Notes under the pieces: generated by a model | What the model saw: the letters and a program-made list of their open reading frames with translations, nothing else | Told to the model about the DNA's origin: nothing | Database searches by the model: none | In this document: piece by piece, positions 9,749-18,839 of the stretch | Layout of the letters: the number at the start of each line of letters is the position of its first letter | Numbering within the stretch: the first letter of the stretch is position 1 | Program-made: the position numbers and the translations under genes | Source of the DNA: Paraburkholderia bannensis NBRC 103871 | Lineage (GTDB): Bacteria > Pseudomonadota > Gammaproteobacteria > Burkholderiales > Burkholderiaceae | Assembly (NCBI RefSeq): GCF_000685015.1 | Contig: NZ_BAYA01000009.1 | Span: forward strand, 62,001 to 126,000 | Reading direction: 5' to 3' | DNA: 64,000 nucleotides

Positions 9749-10495
9749 ATGCGCCAGATCATTCTCGACACCGAAACCACCGGCCTGAACCCCCGCACGG
9801 GCGACCGCATCATCGAAATCGGCTGCGTCGAACTGCTGAACCGTCGCCTGACCGGCAACAACCTGCACTTCTATGTGAACCCGGAACGCGACAGCGACCC
9901 GGGCGCACTCGCCGTGCACGGCCTCACGACCGAGTTTCTCTCGGACAAGCCGAAGTTCGCCGAAGTCGCAGACCAGATCCTCGACTTCGTGACGGGCGCG
10001 GACATCATCATCCACAACGCGCCCTTCGACATCGGCTTTCTCGACGCCGAACTCGCCATGCTCGGCAAGCCGTCGTTCAAGGAACATTGCGGCGAGGTGA
10101 TCGACACGCTCGTCCAGGCCAAGCAGATTTTCCCGGGCAAGCGCAATTCGCTCGACGCGCTGTGCGATCGCTTCGGCATCAGCAACGCGCACCGTACGCT
10201 GCACGGCGCACTGCTCGACTCGGAACTGCTCGCCGAGGTCTATCTCGCGATGACGCGCGGCCAGGAAAGCCTCGTGATCGATATGTCGAGCACCGCAGAA
10301 ACCGGCAGCGAAGTCGCCACAACGCGCGTGAAGTTCGATACACTCTCGCTCCCGGTGATCGCCGCGAGTGCCGACGAACTGAGCGCACACGAAGCGCTGC
10401 TCGATGGACTCGATAAAGCGATCAAGGGCACGTCGATTTGGCGTACCCAACCGGCGCCCCTGGAAGAAGTTGCAGCGTCCGCGCAAAATACTTAA
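9749..10495 (+). CDS. dnaQ: DNA polymerase III epsilon subunit (3'-5' proofreading exonuclease)
   Basis: DnaQ is the editing subunit of the replicative polymerase core. The 248-residue protein has the DEDDh exonuclease motifs: Exo I DTETTGL with Asp7 and Glu9, Exo II HNAPFDIGFLD, and Exo III HGALLDSELLAEVY. The C-terminal part (from about 190) is the flexible tail that binds the alpha subunit. The arrangement rnhA-dnaQ matches E. coli, although there the pair is divergent. Transcription probably ends within or after the tRNA-Val unit, whose promoter overlaps the dnaQ stop region. Confidence 0.97.
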   Translation: MRQIILDTETTGLNPRTGDRIIEIGCVELLNRRLTGNNLHFYVNPERDSDPGALAVHGLTTEFLSDKPKFAEVADQILDFVTGADIIIHNAPFDIGFLDAELAMLGKPSFKEHCGEVIDTLVQAKQIFPGKRNSLDALCDRFGISNAHRTLHGALLDSELLAEVYLAMTRGQESLVIDMSSTAETGSEVATTRVKFDTLSLPVIAASADELSAHEALLDGLDKAIKGTSIWRTQPAPLEEVAASAQNT

Positions 10496-10503
10496 AAAAG
10501 GGC

Positions 10504-10532
10504 TTTACAAGATTGAAAATGCCCGGCATAAT
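10504..10532 (+). promoter_or_regulatory. Putative sigma-70 promoter of tRNA-Val
   Basis: TTTACA (10504-10509) and CATAAT (10527-10532) are separated by 17 bp. The predicted start is about 5 nt before the mature tRNA 5' end at 10545. Confidence 0.6.
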
Positions 10533-10544
10533 TTCAATCTCTTC

Positions 10545-10619
10545 GGGTGGTTAGCTCAGCGGTAGAGCACTGCCTTCACACGGCAGGGGTCACTGGTTCG
10601 ATCCCAGTACTACCCACCA
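10545..10619 (+). tRNA. tRNA-Val (anticodon CAC)
   Basis: The sequence folds as a cloverleaf. The acceptor stem GGGTGGT/ACTACCC has one G-T wobble, the D-arm is GCTCAGCGGTAGAGC, and the anticodon stem CTGCC/GGCAG carries loop TTCACAC. The T-arm has GGTTCGATCC. The 3' CCA is encoded. Anticodon CAC reads GUG valine codons. Confidence 0.96.
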
Positions 10620-10658
10620 GGATTCTGGTGTTGGTAAAGACAAGCACCGAAGATAAAA

Positions 10659-10689
10659 AGCCCCGTTGCGCAAGCAACGGGGCTTTTTT
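10659..10689 (+). terminator. Rho-independent terminator after tRNA-Val
   Basis: An 11-bp perfect stem (AGCCCCGTTGC/GCAACGGGGCT) with a GCAA tetraloop is followed by six T residues. Confidence 0.9.
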
Positions 10690-10732
10690 CATTGCGCTTC
10701 GCGCGGGTGCGGGCTCAACGGTTTGCAGCGCA

Positions 10733-11197
10733 TCACTCCCCTCCCGCCTCCATCCCAATGCCGCGCGCCATGCCTGTTGCCGCGAACACCATCACCACAA
10801 GCAGCACCGTCTGCCAGACGCCGATGCGGGCGTACTTCGGCGCGGAAGTCAGATCCGGCACATCGCCGCGATTCACCGCCGAGCGCCAGCGCAGCAGCGC
10901 TCTCATCGGCACAATCTCCAGCAACAGGATCAGCACGAGCGCGGCCATCTTCACGTGAAAGAGCGGCTCATGCAGGTAGTAGTCGGCACCCTTCTCGAAG
11001 CCACCGAATGCGCGCGCCGCGCCCGTCAGGATCAACACGAGCGCAGAGCCACCCCAACCGTTGTCGGCGCGGAAAATCATCGGCAGGTCTTCGGTGGACG
11101 TGCAGCGGCGCAGCCCGCGCGTGCGTCTCAGGATCGAGGCGAGCGCGAAGCCGAAGGCCAGCAGATGGATGGCGGCAAGCAACCAGCGTATGAGCAT
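10733..11197 (-). CDS. DUF2214 family membrane protein
   Basis: This is a 154-residue integral membrane protein of unknown function. About four hydrophobic segments are visible: residues 3-20 (WLLAAIHLLAFGFAL), about 47-62, about 83-100 and about 128-146 (VLLVVMVFAATGMARGIG). The N-terminal half has His11 within the first helix, and FRADNGWGG and HEPLFHVKM between helices, as in the DUF2214 family. No partner can be inferred: the neighbour upstream is another membrane protein 131 bp away in the same orientation, so they could be co-transcribed. Confidence 0.8.
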   Translation of the reverse strand: MLIRWLLAAIHLLAFGFALASILRRTRGLRRCTSTEDLPMIFRADNGWGGSALVLILTGAARAFGGFEKGADYYLHEPLFHVKMAALVLILLLEIVPMRALLRWRSAVNRGDVPDLTSAPKYARIGVWQTVLLVVMVFAATGMARGIGMEAGGE

Positions 11198-11328
11198 CGC
11201 GACTCCTTCGGTTGACGACGGGATCGACCAGCATGCGCGCAGCGCAATGCAAACTCGTGAAGCGGTGCAGCCTTGAAGCGGGAAAGACTAACCGGCCGAT
11301 GACGATGAAACCGGCCGGACACAACGCA

Positions 11329-12294
11329 TCACACTTGACTCAATGCGTTGTCGAGCGCGCGAGCCGCTTCACGGTCGTTCACCGTCGAGAGGCGCACGCG
11401 GAATACGGTTTGACGGTTATGGCCTGCTGCCGCCGGTGAATCCCACAGCAACTCGATTCTCGGACGGCGCTCGCGCGTCTGCGTTTGCGTACGCGCAGAC
11501 ACAACTGGCACGAGACTCGTACCGGGCGTGGCAGACGCGACGGTTGTGTCCGCATCGACATTCGTATGTACAACGCTATCGAGCGGCGCAACCGGCACGG
11601 CGTGACGCTGCTCGCCGTTCGGCCAGCGCACCGACAATTCGCGTGCATCGTACTGCCCGAGCTTGCGGCTTTCGAGCCAGACGATGGTCGTGCGCGTGGC
11701 CGCATCGATCGACACGGCATAGCGTCCAATCGCAAAGCGGCGCGCCGCGATATTGGTGCGCCAGAGCGCACGCGGCCGGCAGATCCACACGACCGCTGCA
11801 TAGAGCGCGGGCGCGACGACAAGCCAGCCGTTAGTTTCAGCGACCGCATGCACCGCGCGCCGCCAGCCCGCAAACCACACGAACGCGCCAATCGACCAGA
11901 GCGCGAACAGGCAGCCGAGCAAGCCAAAGAAACGCAGCGCCTGGCGCAACCACTGCGGCAGCGGATGGAACGGCCGCTCGACACGCGCTTTCGCACCCGG
12001 CAACACGATCAGCAGGAACAGGAAGACGATATTGAGGCACGCAACCGGCGACGACGCCATGGCCTCCAGCGCGGTGAGGAAATGACTCATCTCCCCCATC
12101 GAATGCAGCCAGCGCGCAAGAATGACGAGCCCGATCGCGCGCAGCGCGAACAGCGTCCCGGCACCGGGAACGGTGGCGGCGCGCGTGGGTCGGTTTCTCG
12201 CCAAGGCATTCTCCTGTGTCGGCCCGAGCTGAGGCTTGAGCCCCTTGCCCGGATGCCATGCAAAGCTGTCGCTGTGGTCTTGCGCTGATTTCAT
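11329..12294 (-). CDS. Hypothetical membrane protein, no recognised family
   Basis: The 321-residue protein has a polar N-terminus of about 43 residues and roughly four transmembrane segments: near 46-62, 80-97, 124-143 and 152-168. A soluble C-terminal domain of about 150 residues is rich in Thr, Val and Arg and contains SIDAATRTTIVWLESRKLG. The lone domain could be cytoplasmic or periplasmic, since topology cannot be fixed by eye. I do not recognise the family. It sits between a GT4 glycosyltransferase gene and a DUF2214 gene, all on the minus strand, which hints at an envelope role without proving one. Confidence 0.7.
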   Translation of the reverse strand: MKSAQDHSDSFAWHPGKGLKPQLGPTQENALARNRPTRAATVPGAGTLFALRAIGLVILARWLHSMGEMSHFLTALEAMASSPVACLNIVFLFLLIVLPGAKARVERPFHPLPQWLRQALRFFGLLGCLFALWSIGAFVWFAGWRRAVHAVAETNGWLVVAPALYAAVVWICRPRALWRTNIAARRFAIGRYAVSIDAATRTTIVWLESRKLGQYDARELSVRWPNGEQRHAVPVAPLDSVVHTNVDADTTVASATPGTSLVPVVSARTQTQTRERRPRIELLWDSPAAAGHNRQTVFRVRLSTVNDREAARALDNALSQV

Positions 12295-12415
12295 GAGCTA
12301 GCCGCGGTTTTGCGCGGAACGGCCATTATAGGGACATTGCCCGCGCCCCTCACGCTCACGGGCACAGGCGTTGCGCTGCGTCGCGTCGTCGTTGCCGAGG
12401 TAGCGCAGATGCGAC

Positions 12416-12477
12416 AACGCCCCAGTGCGCGGGCACCGGGGCGTTGGTGTGACGCTGGACGCGCCGGGCGCGTCCAG
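12416..12477. terminator. Two GC-rich hairpins downstream of the GT4 gene
   Basis: The first stem pairs 12416-12428 with 12433-12445 (AACGCCCC and GTGC arms, one mismatch, GCGG loop). The second pairs CTGGACGCG (12455-12463) with CGCGTCCAG (12469-12477). Neither is followed by a clear T-run on the minus strand, so they may stall or stabilise the transcript end instead of forming a classical terminator. Confidence 0.4.
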
Positions 12478-12490
12478 GACAGCTTGCAGC

Positions 12491-13555
12491 TTAGCTTGCG
12501 TTGACTTCGCGCAGCACGGTTCGGCGCTTCTGGCGCAGCATTTCTTCGTACACGGCGACGTAGTTCTTCGCCATGACCTTCGACGAGAAACGCGATTCGA
12601 ACGCTGCGCGAACCTTCTCGCGCGGCAGCGTCGACAGGCGCTTGACGGCTGCGACTGCGCTGATTTCGTCTTCGACGACAAAACCCGACACGCCGTTTTC
12701 GATGACTTCCGGCACCGAGCCGCGCTTGAACGCGATCACCGGCGTGCCGCAGGCCATGGCTTCGATCATGACGAGGCCGAAGGGCTCCGGCCAGTCGATC
12801 GGGAACACCAGCGCGTGCGCGTTGCCGAGGAATTCACGCTTTTCGTGCTCGCCAATTTCGCCGATGTACTCGACGTGCGGCAGCGCCATCAGCGGCTTGA
12901 TGACTTCTTCGTAGTAGGCGCGATCGGCCTTGTCGATCTTCGCAGCGACCTTGAGCTTCATGCCTGCCTGGCCGGCGATACGGATAGCGCGGTCAAGACC
13001 CTTCTCCGGCGACACGCGGCCGAGGAAAGCGAGGTAGCCCGGTTCCACGTTCGGGATCGGCGTGAGCACGTCTTCCGGCAGGCCGTGGTAAACGGTCTGC
13101 TGCCAGTTGGCTTGCTGCAGCGGCAGGCGCTGGTTGTCCGAGATCGAGACGACCGGCACGTCGCTGAACGCGTTGAAGATCGGCTGCAGTTCCGGCAGGT
13201 CGAGACGGCCGTGCATCGTCGTGACGAACGGCACTTCCTGACGCTGGAACAGCGAGAACGGGTAGTAATCGATGTGGAAATGCAGCACGTCGAATTCGTC
13301 GGCGCGACGGCGGACTTCTTCGAGCAGCAGCATGTGCGGAGCCATCACGTCGCGGATCGTCGGATCCAGACGCAGCGCCTGCGGCCAGAACGCTTCGAGC
13401 TTTGCCGAGGTGATCGAATCGCCGCTTGCGAACAGCGTGACGTCGTGACCCTGTTCAACCAGCGCTTCGGTCAGGTAGGAGACCACCCGTTCCGTGCCGC
13501 CGTAAAGCTTGGGAGGAACCGCCTCGTGCAAGGGAGCGATTTGAGCGATTCGCAT
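12491..13555 (-). CDS. Glycosyltransferase family 4 protein
   Basis: This is a 354-residue retaining GT-B glycosyltransferase. The N-terminal Rossmann half starts MRIAQIAPLHEAVPPKLYGG with the typical YGGTERVV glycine-rich loop. The C-terminal half has AFLGRVSPEKGLDRAI (nucleotide-sugar binding) and the E-x7-E motif in EPFGLVMIEAMACGTPVIAF. The acceptor and donor cannot be read from sequence. An AAGGAG ribosome site precedes the ATG. The nearest operon-like partner is the membrane protein gene downstream. Trehalose genes lie 2.7 kb away but are separated by the ABC exporter gene on the other strand. Confidence 0.88.
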   Translation of the reverse strand: MRIAQIAPLHEAVPPKLYGGTERVVSYLTEALVEQGHDVTLFASGDSITSAKLEAFWPQALRLDPTIRDVMAPHMLLLEEVRRRADEFDVLHFHIDYYPFSLFQRQEVPFVTTMHGRLDLPELQPIFNAFSDVPVVSISDNQRLPLQQANWQQTVYHGLPEDVLTPIPNVEPGYLAFLGRVSPEKGLDRAIRIAGQAGMKLKVAAKIDKADRAYYEEVIKPLMALPHVEYIGEIGEHEKREFLGNAHALVFPIDWPEPFGLVMIEAMACGTPVIAFKRGSVPEVIENGVSGFVVEDEISAVAAVKRLSTLPREKVRAAFESRFSSKVMAKNYVAVYEEMLRQKRRTVLREVNAS

Positions 13556-14290
13556 AGTGGTGAACTCCTTCCTCGTAATAAATCGGGCTAAGTACTACAA
13601 ATTTGACAGTCGACCTTGCGTGCTGCGGCATCCTTGCCGCGCGCCTCACCAGGCGATCCTTACCGCTAACCGCGCCGGCAGCCCGGCACACAGAATCCGA
13701 CGCAGTTGTGCAGTATGGGAAGACACATGCGGCGGCTCAGGCGGTAAACGCGCAGGGTTCGCGGTCGTTGACATACAAGCTGTCAAATTCCCTACGCTAT
13801 TCGAGACGGCATTATCCGGGCTTGCGCCCGCTACCGGCTAGAACATTTCAAAGTCTTTACGTTGTTACAAACCGGAAACACTCCGCAACCCACTGTTTTC
13901 AAAGACAGTTCTAAATTGGGGGTACGTTTTTCAGGCAACGCGCCGTTATCACGGCCACGTCCCGAAACGGGTTGCAACATCGGCAGCACCAGGACAAAGT
14001 GTCAGATGGACAAGCACACGGTCATCCTGAATGCAATCCGTAATTGTATCCTCAAAAGCGCCCTGAAAACCTGTTGAGCATCAGGCGCGACACGCTGTTG
14101 GGAATGAACACGCAGGCACACGCTCCGTCGCCCGCTCGCGATAAGATTCGCGTCCCGTCGGGCATAAGCGATGCGTCATGCGCCACGCGTGTTTACAATG
14201 CGGGGATCCACCAAGGTTTGCCGCTGGCGCCTTTCTTCCTCTTTTACTACCTTGCACGGACGTAGCTCCGTCAGACCGACCACCGATCAA
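13556..14290. other. Long divergent intergenic region, no gene seen
   Basis: This is 735 bp between the minus-strand GT4 gene and the plus-strand ABC exporter gene. Short reading frames here have no family resemblance and poor codon use. Base composition is less GC-rich than the flanking genes. The clearest element is the inverted repeat TTGACA-n7-TGTCAA at 13768-13786. A TACAAT hexamer at 14194-14199 lacks a good -35 partner. Confidence 0.5.
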
Positions 14291-16126
14291 TTGGAACATC
14301 TGACTATCGCCCAGCGTAACGCCCACAACGCAAAGCTCGCGAGCTATGCGCGGCATCCGCTCGCGTTCCTTTTCCGCTACATCAAGCGCCATCCGTTCGC
14401 CCACGCCGTCGTGCTGGCGAGCGTGTTTGCGGCCGTCGGCTGCGCGCTCGCTTCGCAGTACGCGATCAAGCATCTGATCGACGTGCTCGGCGCGGGCCGC
14501 CACCATCCCGGCCCGTTGTGGACTGCGTTCGCCATCCTCGTCGGCCTGATCGCCGCCGATAACCTGCTCTGGCGCGTCGGCGGCTGGTTCGCCGCCCATA
14601 CGTTCGTCGCCGTGACCGGCGACCTGAGGCGCGACCTCTTCCAGTACCTGAGCGGACACTCGCCCACCTATTACGCGGAAAAGCAGCCCGGCACGCTGGC
14701 CAGCCGGATCACCGCGACCTCGAACGCCGTCTACACCGCCGAGAACACCACGGCCTGGAACGTGCTGCCGCCCTGTATCGCCGTGGCCGGCGCGATCGTC
14801 ATGATCATCGCGGTCAATCCGCTGATGGCCGGCGGCCTGCTGCTGTGCTCGGCGATTCTTTCGGTGATTCTGTTCAAGCTGGCCGGACGCGGCTCGGCGC
14901 GCCACCACACGTTCGCCGCCAAGGCGGCCGCCGTGGACGGCGAGCTCGTCGACGTGATCGGCAATATGGCCCTCGTGCGCGCCTTCGGCATGACGTTCCG
15001 CGAGCAGAAACGCTTCGGCTCGACCGTCAAGGCCGAACTCGACGCGCGCCGCCAGAGCCTGCTCTACCTCGAAAAGCTGCGCCTGCTGCACGCTGTCATC
15101 ACGGCGATGCTGTCGGCCGGCCTGCTCGGCTGGGCGCTGTGGCTCTGGAACGAAGGCAAGGTGACGTCAGGCGACATCGTGCTGGTGAGCTCGCTCGGCT
15201 TCACGATCCTGCACGGCACGCGCGACCTCGCCGTGGCGCTGGTGGACGTGACGCAGCACGTCGCACGGCTGGCCGAAGCCGTGCAGACGCTGCTCGAGCC
15301 GCACGGCATGCCCGACCGCAACGACGCGACCGAATTGATCGCGCAAGGCGGCCGCGTGGACTTCGAGGGCGTGACCTTCGCGTATCCGCACCGCAAGCCG
15401 ATCCTCGATCACTTCGACCTGAACATCAAGGCCGGCCAGCGCGTGGGCCTGATCGGCAAGTCGGGCGCGGGCAAGACCACCGTGCTCGCGCTGCTGCAAC
15501 GCTTCTACGAAGTCCAGGGCGGCGCGATCAAGATTGACGGGCAGGATATCGCCCACGTCACCCAGGACAGCCTGCGTCACGCGATCGCGCTGGTGCCGCA
15601 GGATATTTCGCTGCTGCACCGCTCGATCTACGAAAACATCGCCTACGGCCGCCCCGAGGCGAGCCGCGAGGAAGTCATGACCGCCGCCCGCGAGGCGCGC
15701 TGTGCCGACTTCATCGAAGCGATGCCCGAAGGCTACGACACGATCGTGGGCGACCGAGGCGTGAAGCTCTCGGGCGGTCAGCGCCAGCGCATCGCCATCG
15801 CGCGCGCGATTCTGAAGAATTCGCCGATCCTGCTGCTCGACGAAGCGACCTCGGCGCTCGACAGCGCCTCGGAAGAAGCGATCCAGCAGGCGCTCGACCG
15901 GCTGATGGTGGGCCGCACCGTGATCGCGATTGCGCACCGGCTGTCGACGCTCAACAACTTCGACCGCATCATCGTGATGAGCGCGGGCAAGGTGATCGAC
16001 GACGGCAGCCCCGAAGAACTGCGCAACCGTCCGGGCCTGTACCGCGACCTGCTCGCCAAACAGTACGGCAAGCATTCGACGCTGCACCTGGGCAACAAGA
16101 AAAGCGACGAGAAACACGTCGCCTGA
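14291..16126 (+). CDS. ABC exporter, MsbA-type lipid/drug transporter (fused TMD-NBD)
   Basis: This is a half-transporter expected to dimerise in the inner membrane. About six transmembrane segments fill residues 30-310, including HAVVLASVFAAVGCALAS and PPCIAVAGAIVMIIAVNP. The nucleotide-binding domain follows, with Walker A GLIGKSGAGKTTV, Q-loop LVPQDISLLH, signature LSGGQRQRIAIARAIL, Walker B ILLLDEATSALD and switch His in AIAHRLSTL. The start is uncertain: the TTG at 14291 (MEHLTIAQRNAHNAKL) fits the hydrophobic core best, while in-frame ATG codons at 14171 and 14198 would add 40 or 31 unconvincing residues. The substrate is unknown; lipid flipping is a family-based guess. Confidence 0.88.
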   Translation: MEHLTIAQRNAHNAKLASYARHPLAFLFRYIKRHPFAHAVVLASVFAAVGCALASQYAIKHLIDVLGAGRHHPGPLWTAFAILVGLIAADNLLWRVGGWFAAHTFVAVTGDLRRDLFQYLSGHSPTYYAEKQPGTLASRITATSNAVYTAENTTAWNVLPPCIAVAGAIVMIIAVNPLMAGGLLLCSAILSVILFKLAGRGSARHHTFAAKAAAVDGELVDVIGNMALVRAFGMTFREQKRFGSTVKAELDARRQSLLYLEKLRLLHAVITAMLSAGLLGWALWLWNEGKVTSGDIVLVSSLGFTILHGTRDLAVALVDVTQHVARLAEAVQTLLEPHGMPDRNDATELIAQGGRVDFEGVTFAYPHRKPILDHFDLNIKAGQRVGLIGKSGAGKTTVLALLQRFYEVQGGAIKIDGQDIAHVTQDSLRHAIALVPQDISLLHRSIYENIAYGRPEASREEVMTAAREARCADFIEAMPEGYDTIVGDRGVKLSGGQRQRIAIARAILKNSPILLLDEATSALDSASEEAIQQALDRLMVGRTVIAIAHRLSTLNNFDRIIVMSAGKVIDDGSPEELRNRPGLYRDLLAKQYGKHSTLHLGNKKSDEKHVA

Positions 16127-16155
16127 CTATAGGGCCCTGCCCGGCTCGTCAAAGT

Positions 16156-16190
16156 AAAAAAGCCGCTTCGTTCGAAGCGGCTTTTTCTTT
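16156..16190. terminator. Bidirectional rho-independent terminator
   Basis: AGCCGCTT (16161-16168) pairs with AAGCGGCT (16175-16182) around CGTTCG. An A-tract lies on the left and TTTTTCTTTT on the right, so it can serve both the plus-strand exporter gene and the minus-strand otsA. Confidence 0.88.
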
Positions 16191-16223
16191 TCCAGCGTGA
16201 GCCGCCGCGATCCGGCGTGAACC

Positions 16224-17618
16224 TCAGGCGGCTGCGGCCCGGCCTGTGAGGTCGCGCATGAAGCGGTCGCGCCACACCGAGACGTTGTTCTCGCGCAGCT
16301 GAACCATCATGTCGTTGTAGCGTGCGAGCCGTTCCGCGAGCGGCATCGCGAGCGCGGTGGCGAGCGCGTCCGCCATCCCGTCGATATCGAGCGGGTTGAC
16401 GATCAGCGCACCCGAGAGCTCCTGCGCCGCACCCGCGAAGCGCGAGAGCACCAGCACGCCCGGATTCTCCGGATCCTGCGCCGACACATATTCCTTCGCC
16501 ACCAGGTTCATGCCGTCGCGCAGCGGCGTGACATAGCCCACATGCGAAGCGCGGAACAGCGCCGCCAGCACCGCCCGCTCGTACTGGCGATGGATGTACC
16601 AGATCGGCGTCCAGTCGAGTTCGGCGAAACGGCCGTTGATGCGGCCCGATTCCGCTTCCAGACGCAGACGGATGTCCTGATAGGCATGCAGATCGGCGCG
16701 CGTGGGCGGCGCGATCTGCACGAACGAGACCTTGTTGCGCTGTGCGGTCGAATGCTCAAGCAGCCGCTCGAACGCGCGAAAACGCTCGACGAGCCCCTTC
16801 GAGTAGTCGAGCCGATCCACGCTCATGATGACCTTGCGGCCGTGCAGCGTGGACTTGAGCGTGCGCACCGGCTTGCCGCGCTCGCCGGCCTTGGCCAGTT
16901 CCGCGACTTCATCGGGATAGACGCCGATCGGGTAGTCGTTCGCATACAGCGTCTTGCCGAACGCCTCGATGCGCGTGCGGCCGTCCGCGCATTTTTCGAC
17001 CGTGCCGCCCGCCTCGTTGACGATGTAGTCGCAGAAGGCGCGCACATCGGGCTTGGTCTGGAAGCCGAGCAGATCGAACGAACACAGCGCATCGACCAGT
17101 TCGCGATGCGGCGGCACCGCCAGTAGCACCTGCGAAGCCGGAAACGGAATGTGCAGGAAGAAGCCGATGCGGTTCTTCACGCCCGCCGCACGCAGCGCCT
17201 GTGCGAACGGGATCAGGTGATAGTCATGAACCCAGATGACGTCGTCGTCGTGCAGCAGCGGCACGAGCTGCTGCGCGAGCCATGCATTCACGCGGCAATA
17301 GCCTTCGTATTCGTGGCGGTCGTACTGGAGCAGATCGGCGCGATAGTGGAACGCGGGCCAGAGCGTCGCGTTCGAGAAACCGCGGTAGTACTGGTCGTAA
17401 TCGCGGCGCAGCAGGCCGATGGTCGCAAAGGTGACGGGGCCGCGCTCTTCGAGCTGGATCTGCGGCGCGCCCGAGGAGAGCACGTCGCCGCTCCAGCCGA
17501 ACCACATGCCGCCGGTTTCCTTGAGCGCGTCGTACACACCGACCGCGAGACCGCCGGCGGCCGGGCCGCCTTCGGAGATGGGCGCGACCCGGTTCGACAC
17601 GATGATGAGTCGGCTCAT
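16224..17618 (-). CDS. otsA: Alpha,alpha-trehalose-phosphate synthase (UDP-forming)
   Basis: OtsA transfers glucose from UDP-glucose to glucose-6-phosphate, making trehalose-6-phosphate, a precursor of the osmoprotectant trehalose. The 464-residue GT20 protein is the usual length (E. coli 474). Visible motifs are [13 protein letters not shown] at the N-terminus, the GGLAVGV loop at about 22-28, [43 protein letters not shown] and the C-terminal [14 protein letters not shown] with [13 protein letters not shown]. It is downstream of otsB in the same orientation (118 bp gap), so the order is otsB-otsA. It shares a bidirectional terminator with the ABC exporter gene. Confidence 0.97.
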   Translation of the reverse strand: MSRLIIVSNRVAPISEGGPAAGGLAVGVYDALKETGGMWFGWSGDVLSSGAPQIQLEERGPVTFATIGLLRRDYDQYYRGFSNATLWPAFHYRADLLQYDRHEYEGYCRVNAWLAQQLVPLLHDDDVIWVHDYHLIPFAQALRAAGVKNRIGFFLHIPFPASQVLLAVPPHRELVDALCSFDLLGFQTKPDVRAFCDYIVNEAGGTVEKCADGRTRIEAFGKTLYANDYPIGVYPDEVAELAKAGERGKPVRTLKSTLHGRKVIMSVDRLDYSKGLVERFRAFERLLEHSTAQRNKVSFVQIAPPTRADLHAYQDIRLRLEAESGRINGRFAELDWTPIWYIHRQYERAVLAALFRASHVGYVTPLRDGMNLVAKEYVSAQDPENPGVLVLSRFAGAAQELSGALIVNPLDIDGMADALATALAMPLAERLARYNDMMVQLRENNVSVWRDRFMRDLTGRAAAA

Positions 17619-17736
17619 GAATTACAGGTTCCGTGCTGGGGTGAAACAGAGTGCGCGCGTGCCGGACACCCTGCGGGCGATGCGGGCACGGGCGCGAAGA
17701 TCGATGAGGCTGAAGACAGCAGCGGCAGCACGAGCA

Positions 17737-18495
17737 TCAGGCGCCAAGCGCCGCCAGCCATGCGAGCAGCGCGCCGACCGAGTCGACGCGCGTCCTGGCG
17801 ATGGTCTCGCCGCCGCCGACCTTGATCGACAGGCCGCCCATCTCGTTGACCACGGCGAAGCCTTTTTCGTCGGTCAGGTCGTCGCCCGCGAACACCGGCG
17901 TGCGGCCCGCGAACGGCGGCTCATTCAGGAAGGCGCGCAGCGCGCGGCCCTTGTCGACGTCCTTCGGCTTGATCTCGTAGACCATCTTGCCCGGCTGCAG
18001 GACGTAGGCAGCAGAGAATTCGGCGGCGAGCTTTTCGGTCGCCGCGCGCGCGACGCCCTCGTGCTCCGGCGCATTGCGGTAGTGCAGCGCAAGCGCGGCG
18101 CCCTTGATCTCCAGCAGCATGCCAGGATGCGTGCGCACCACTTCCGCGAGCACCTGCTCCATGTGCAGCAGGCGCTCGTCGTTAAAGCCGACGCGCTGCG
18201 TGTCGCCATTCGCGTCGCGGCGCTCCGCGCCGTGCAGGCCCGCGATGGGCAGATCCGGCATGCCGAGGAAGGCGTCGATGCTCTCGATGCCGCGGCCGGA
18301 CACGATCGCCACCGCGCCGCGCGTCGCGCGCCGCAGCGCGCCGAGCAGCGCCAACATTTCAGGCTGCACCAGCACGCCATCGGGCGTGGGCGCAAGCTCG
18401 ACGAGCGTGCCGTCGAAGTCGAAGAAAAACGCCGTCCTGTCGAACGGCAATTCCACCGGAAGGTCTTGCGAAGGGTGTTGCGGAGGTTGTTGCAT
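17737..18495 (-). CDS. otsB: Trehalose-6-phosphate phosphatase
   Basis: OtsB removes the phosphate from trehalose-6-phosphate. The 252-residue protein belongs to the HAD superfamily: motif I FFFDFDGTL has Asp26 as nucleophile and Asp28 as acid/base, motif II is IVSGR, and motif IV is FAGDDLTDEKGF with metal-binding aspartates. Typical phosphatase-cap residues GLHGAERRD are present. The start MQQPPQHPSQ was chosen because the longer reading frame upstream overlaps structured leader sequence and encodes nothing family-like. The gene is first in otsB-otsA. Two overlapping hairpins lie 30-63 nt upstream of the start. Confidence 0.95.
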   Translation of the reverse strand: MQQPPQHPSQDLPVELPFDRTAFFFDFDGTLVELAPTPDGVLVQPEMLALLGALRRATRGAVAIVSGRGIESIDAFLGMPDLPIAGLHGAERRDANGDTQRVGFNDERLLHMEQVLAEVVRTHPGMLLEIKGAALALHYRNAPEHEGVARAATEKLAAEFSAAYVLQPGKMVYEIKPKDVDKGRALRAFLNEPPFAGRTPVFAGDDLTDEKGFAVVNEMGGLSIKVGGGETIARTRVDSVGALLAWLAALGA

Positions 18496-18524
18496 CGCGT
18501 TCGTTTCGTCCCTCGGCGCGCGGG

Positions 18525-18558
18525 CCGGGTAAGCACCCGGCGGGCGCAAGCCTGCCGG
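18525..18558 (-). promoter_or_regulatory. Two mutually exclusive hairpins in the otsB leader
   Basis: One stem is CCGGGT (18525-18530) with ACCCGG (18535-18540). The other is CCGGCGGGC (18537-18545) with GCCTGCCGG (18550-18558), one wobble and a GCAA loop. They share positions 18537-18540, so only one can form at a time. They lie 30-63 nt before the otsB start codon. Confidence 0.4.
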
Positions 18559-18803
18559 GCAAAGTGAGCGCATCTTACCGCGCATCACTTCGATTTTCGA
18601 GAAAACAGGCCTGGCAGACCGCTTCGAGGGGTGTTTCGTGCCGTTTGACGCACGTTTTGGCTCTCAATGAATCCGCATGAGATCCGTACGCCGACTTGCA
18701 CCGAAACCCGGTCATAACAGCCCGCCTGCGACCGCGAACGTACAATTTTGCTACAGTCCGTCGACATGCCGCAGCAAGCCGCCCGGCACACAATGCCATT
18801 CGA

Positions 18804-18839
18804 GCCGTCGCTCAAGCCGTCGCTCAAGCCGTTGCTCAA
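18804..18839 (+). repeat. 12-bp tandem repeat, three copies
   Basis: GCCGTCGCTCAA occurs at 18804-18815 and 18816-18827, then GCCGTTGCTCAA at 18828-18839. It lies just upstream of the chosen SCO start. If translation began earlier it would encode a PSLKPSLKPLLK stretch. Confidence 0.85.
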
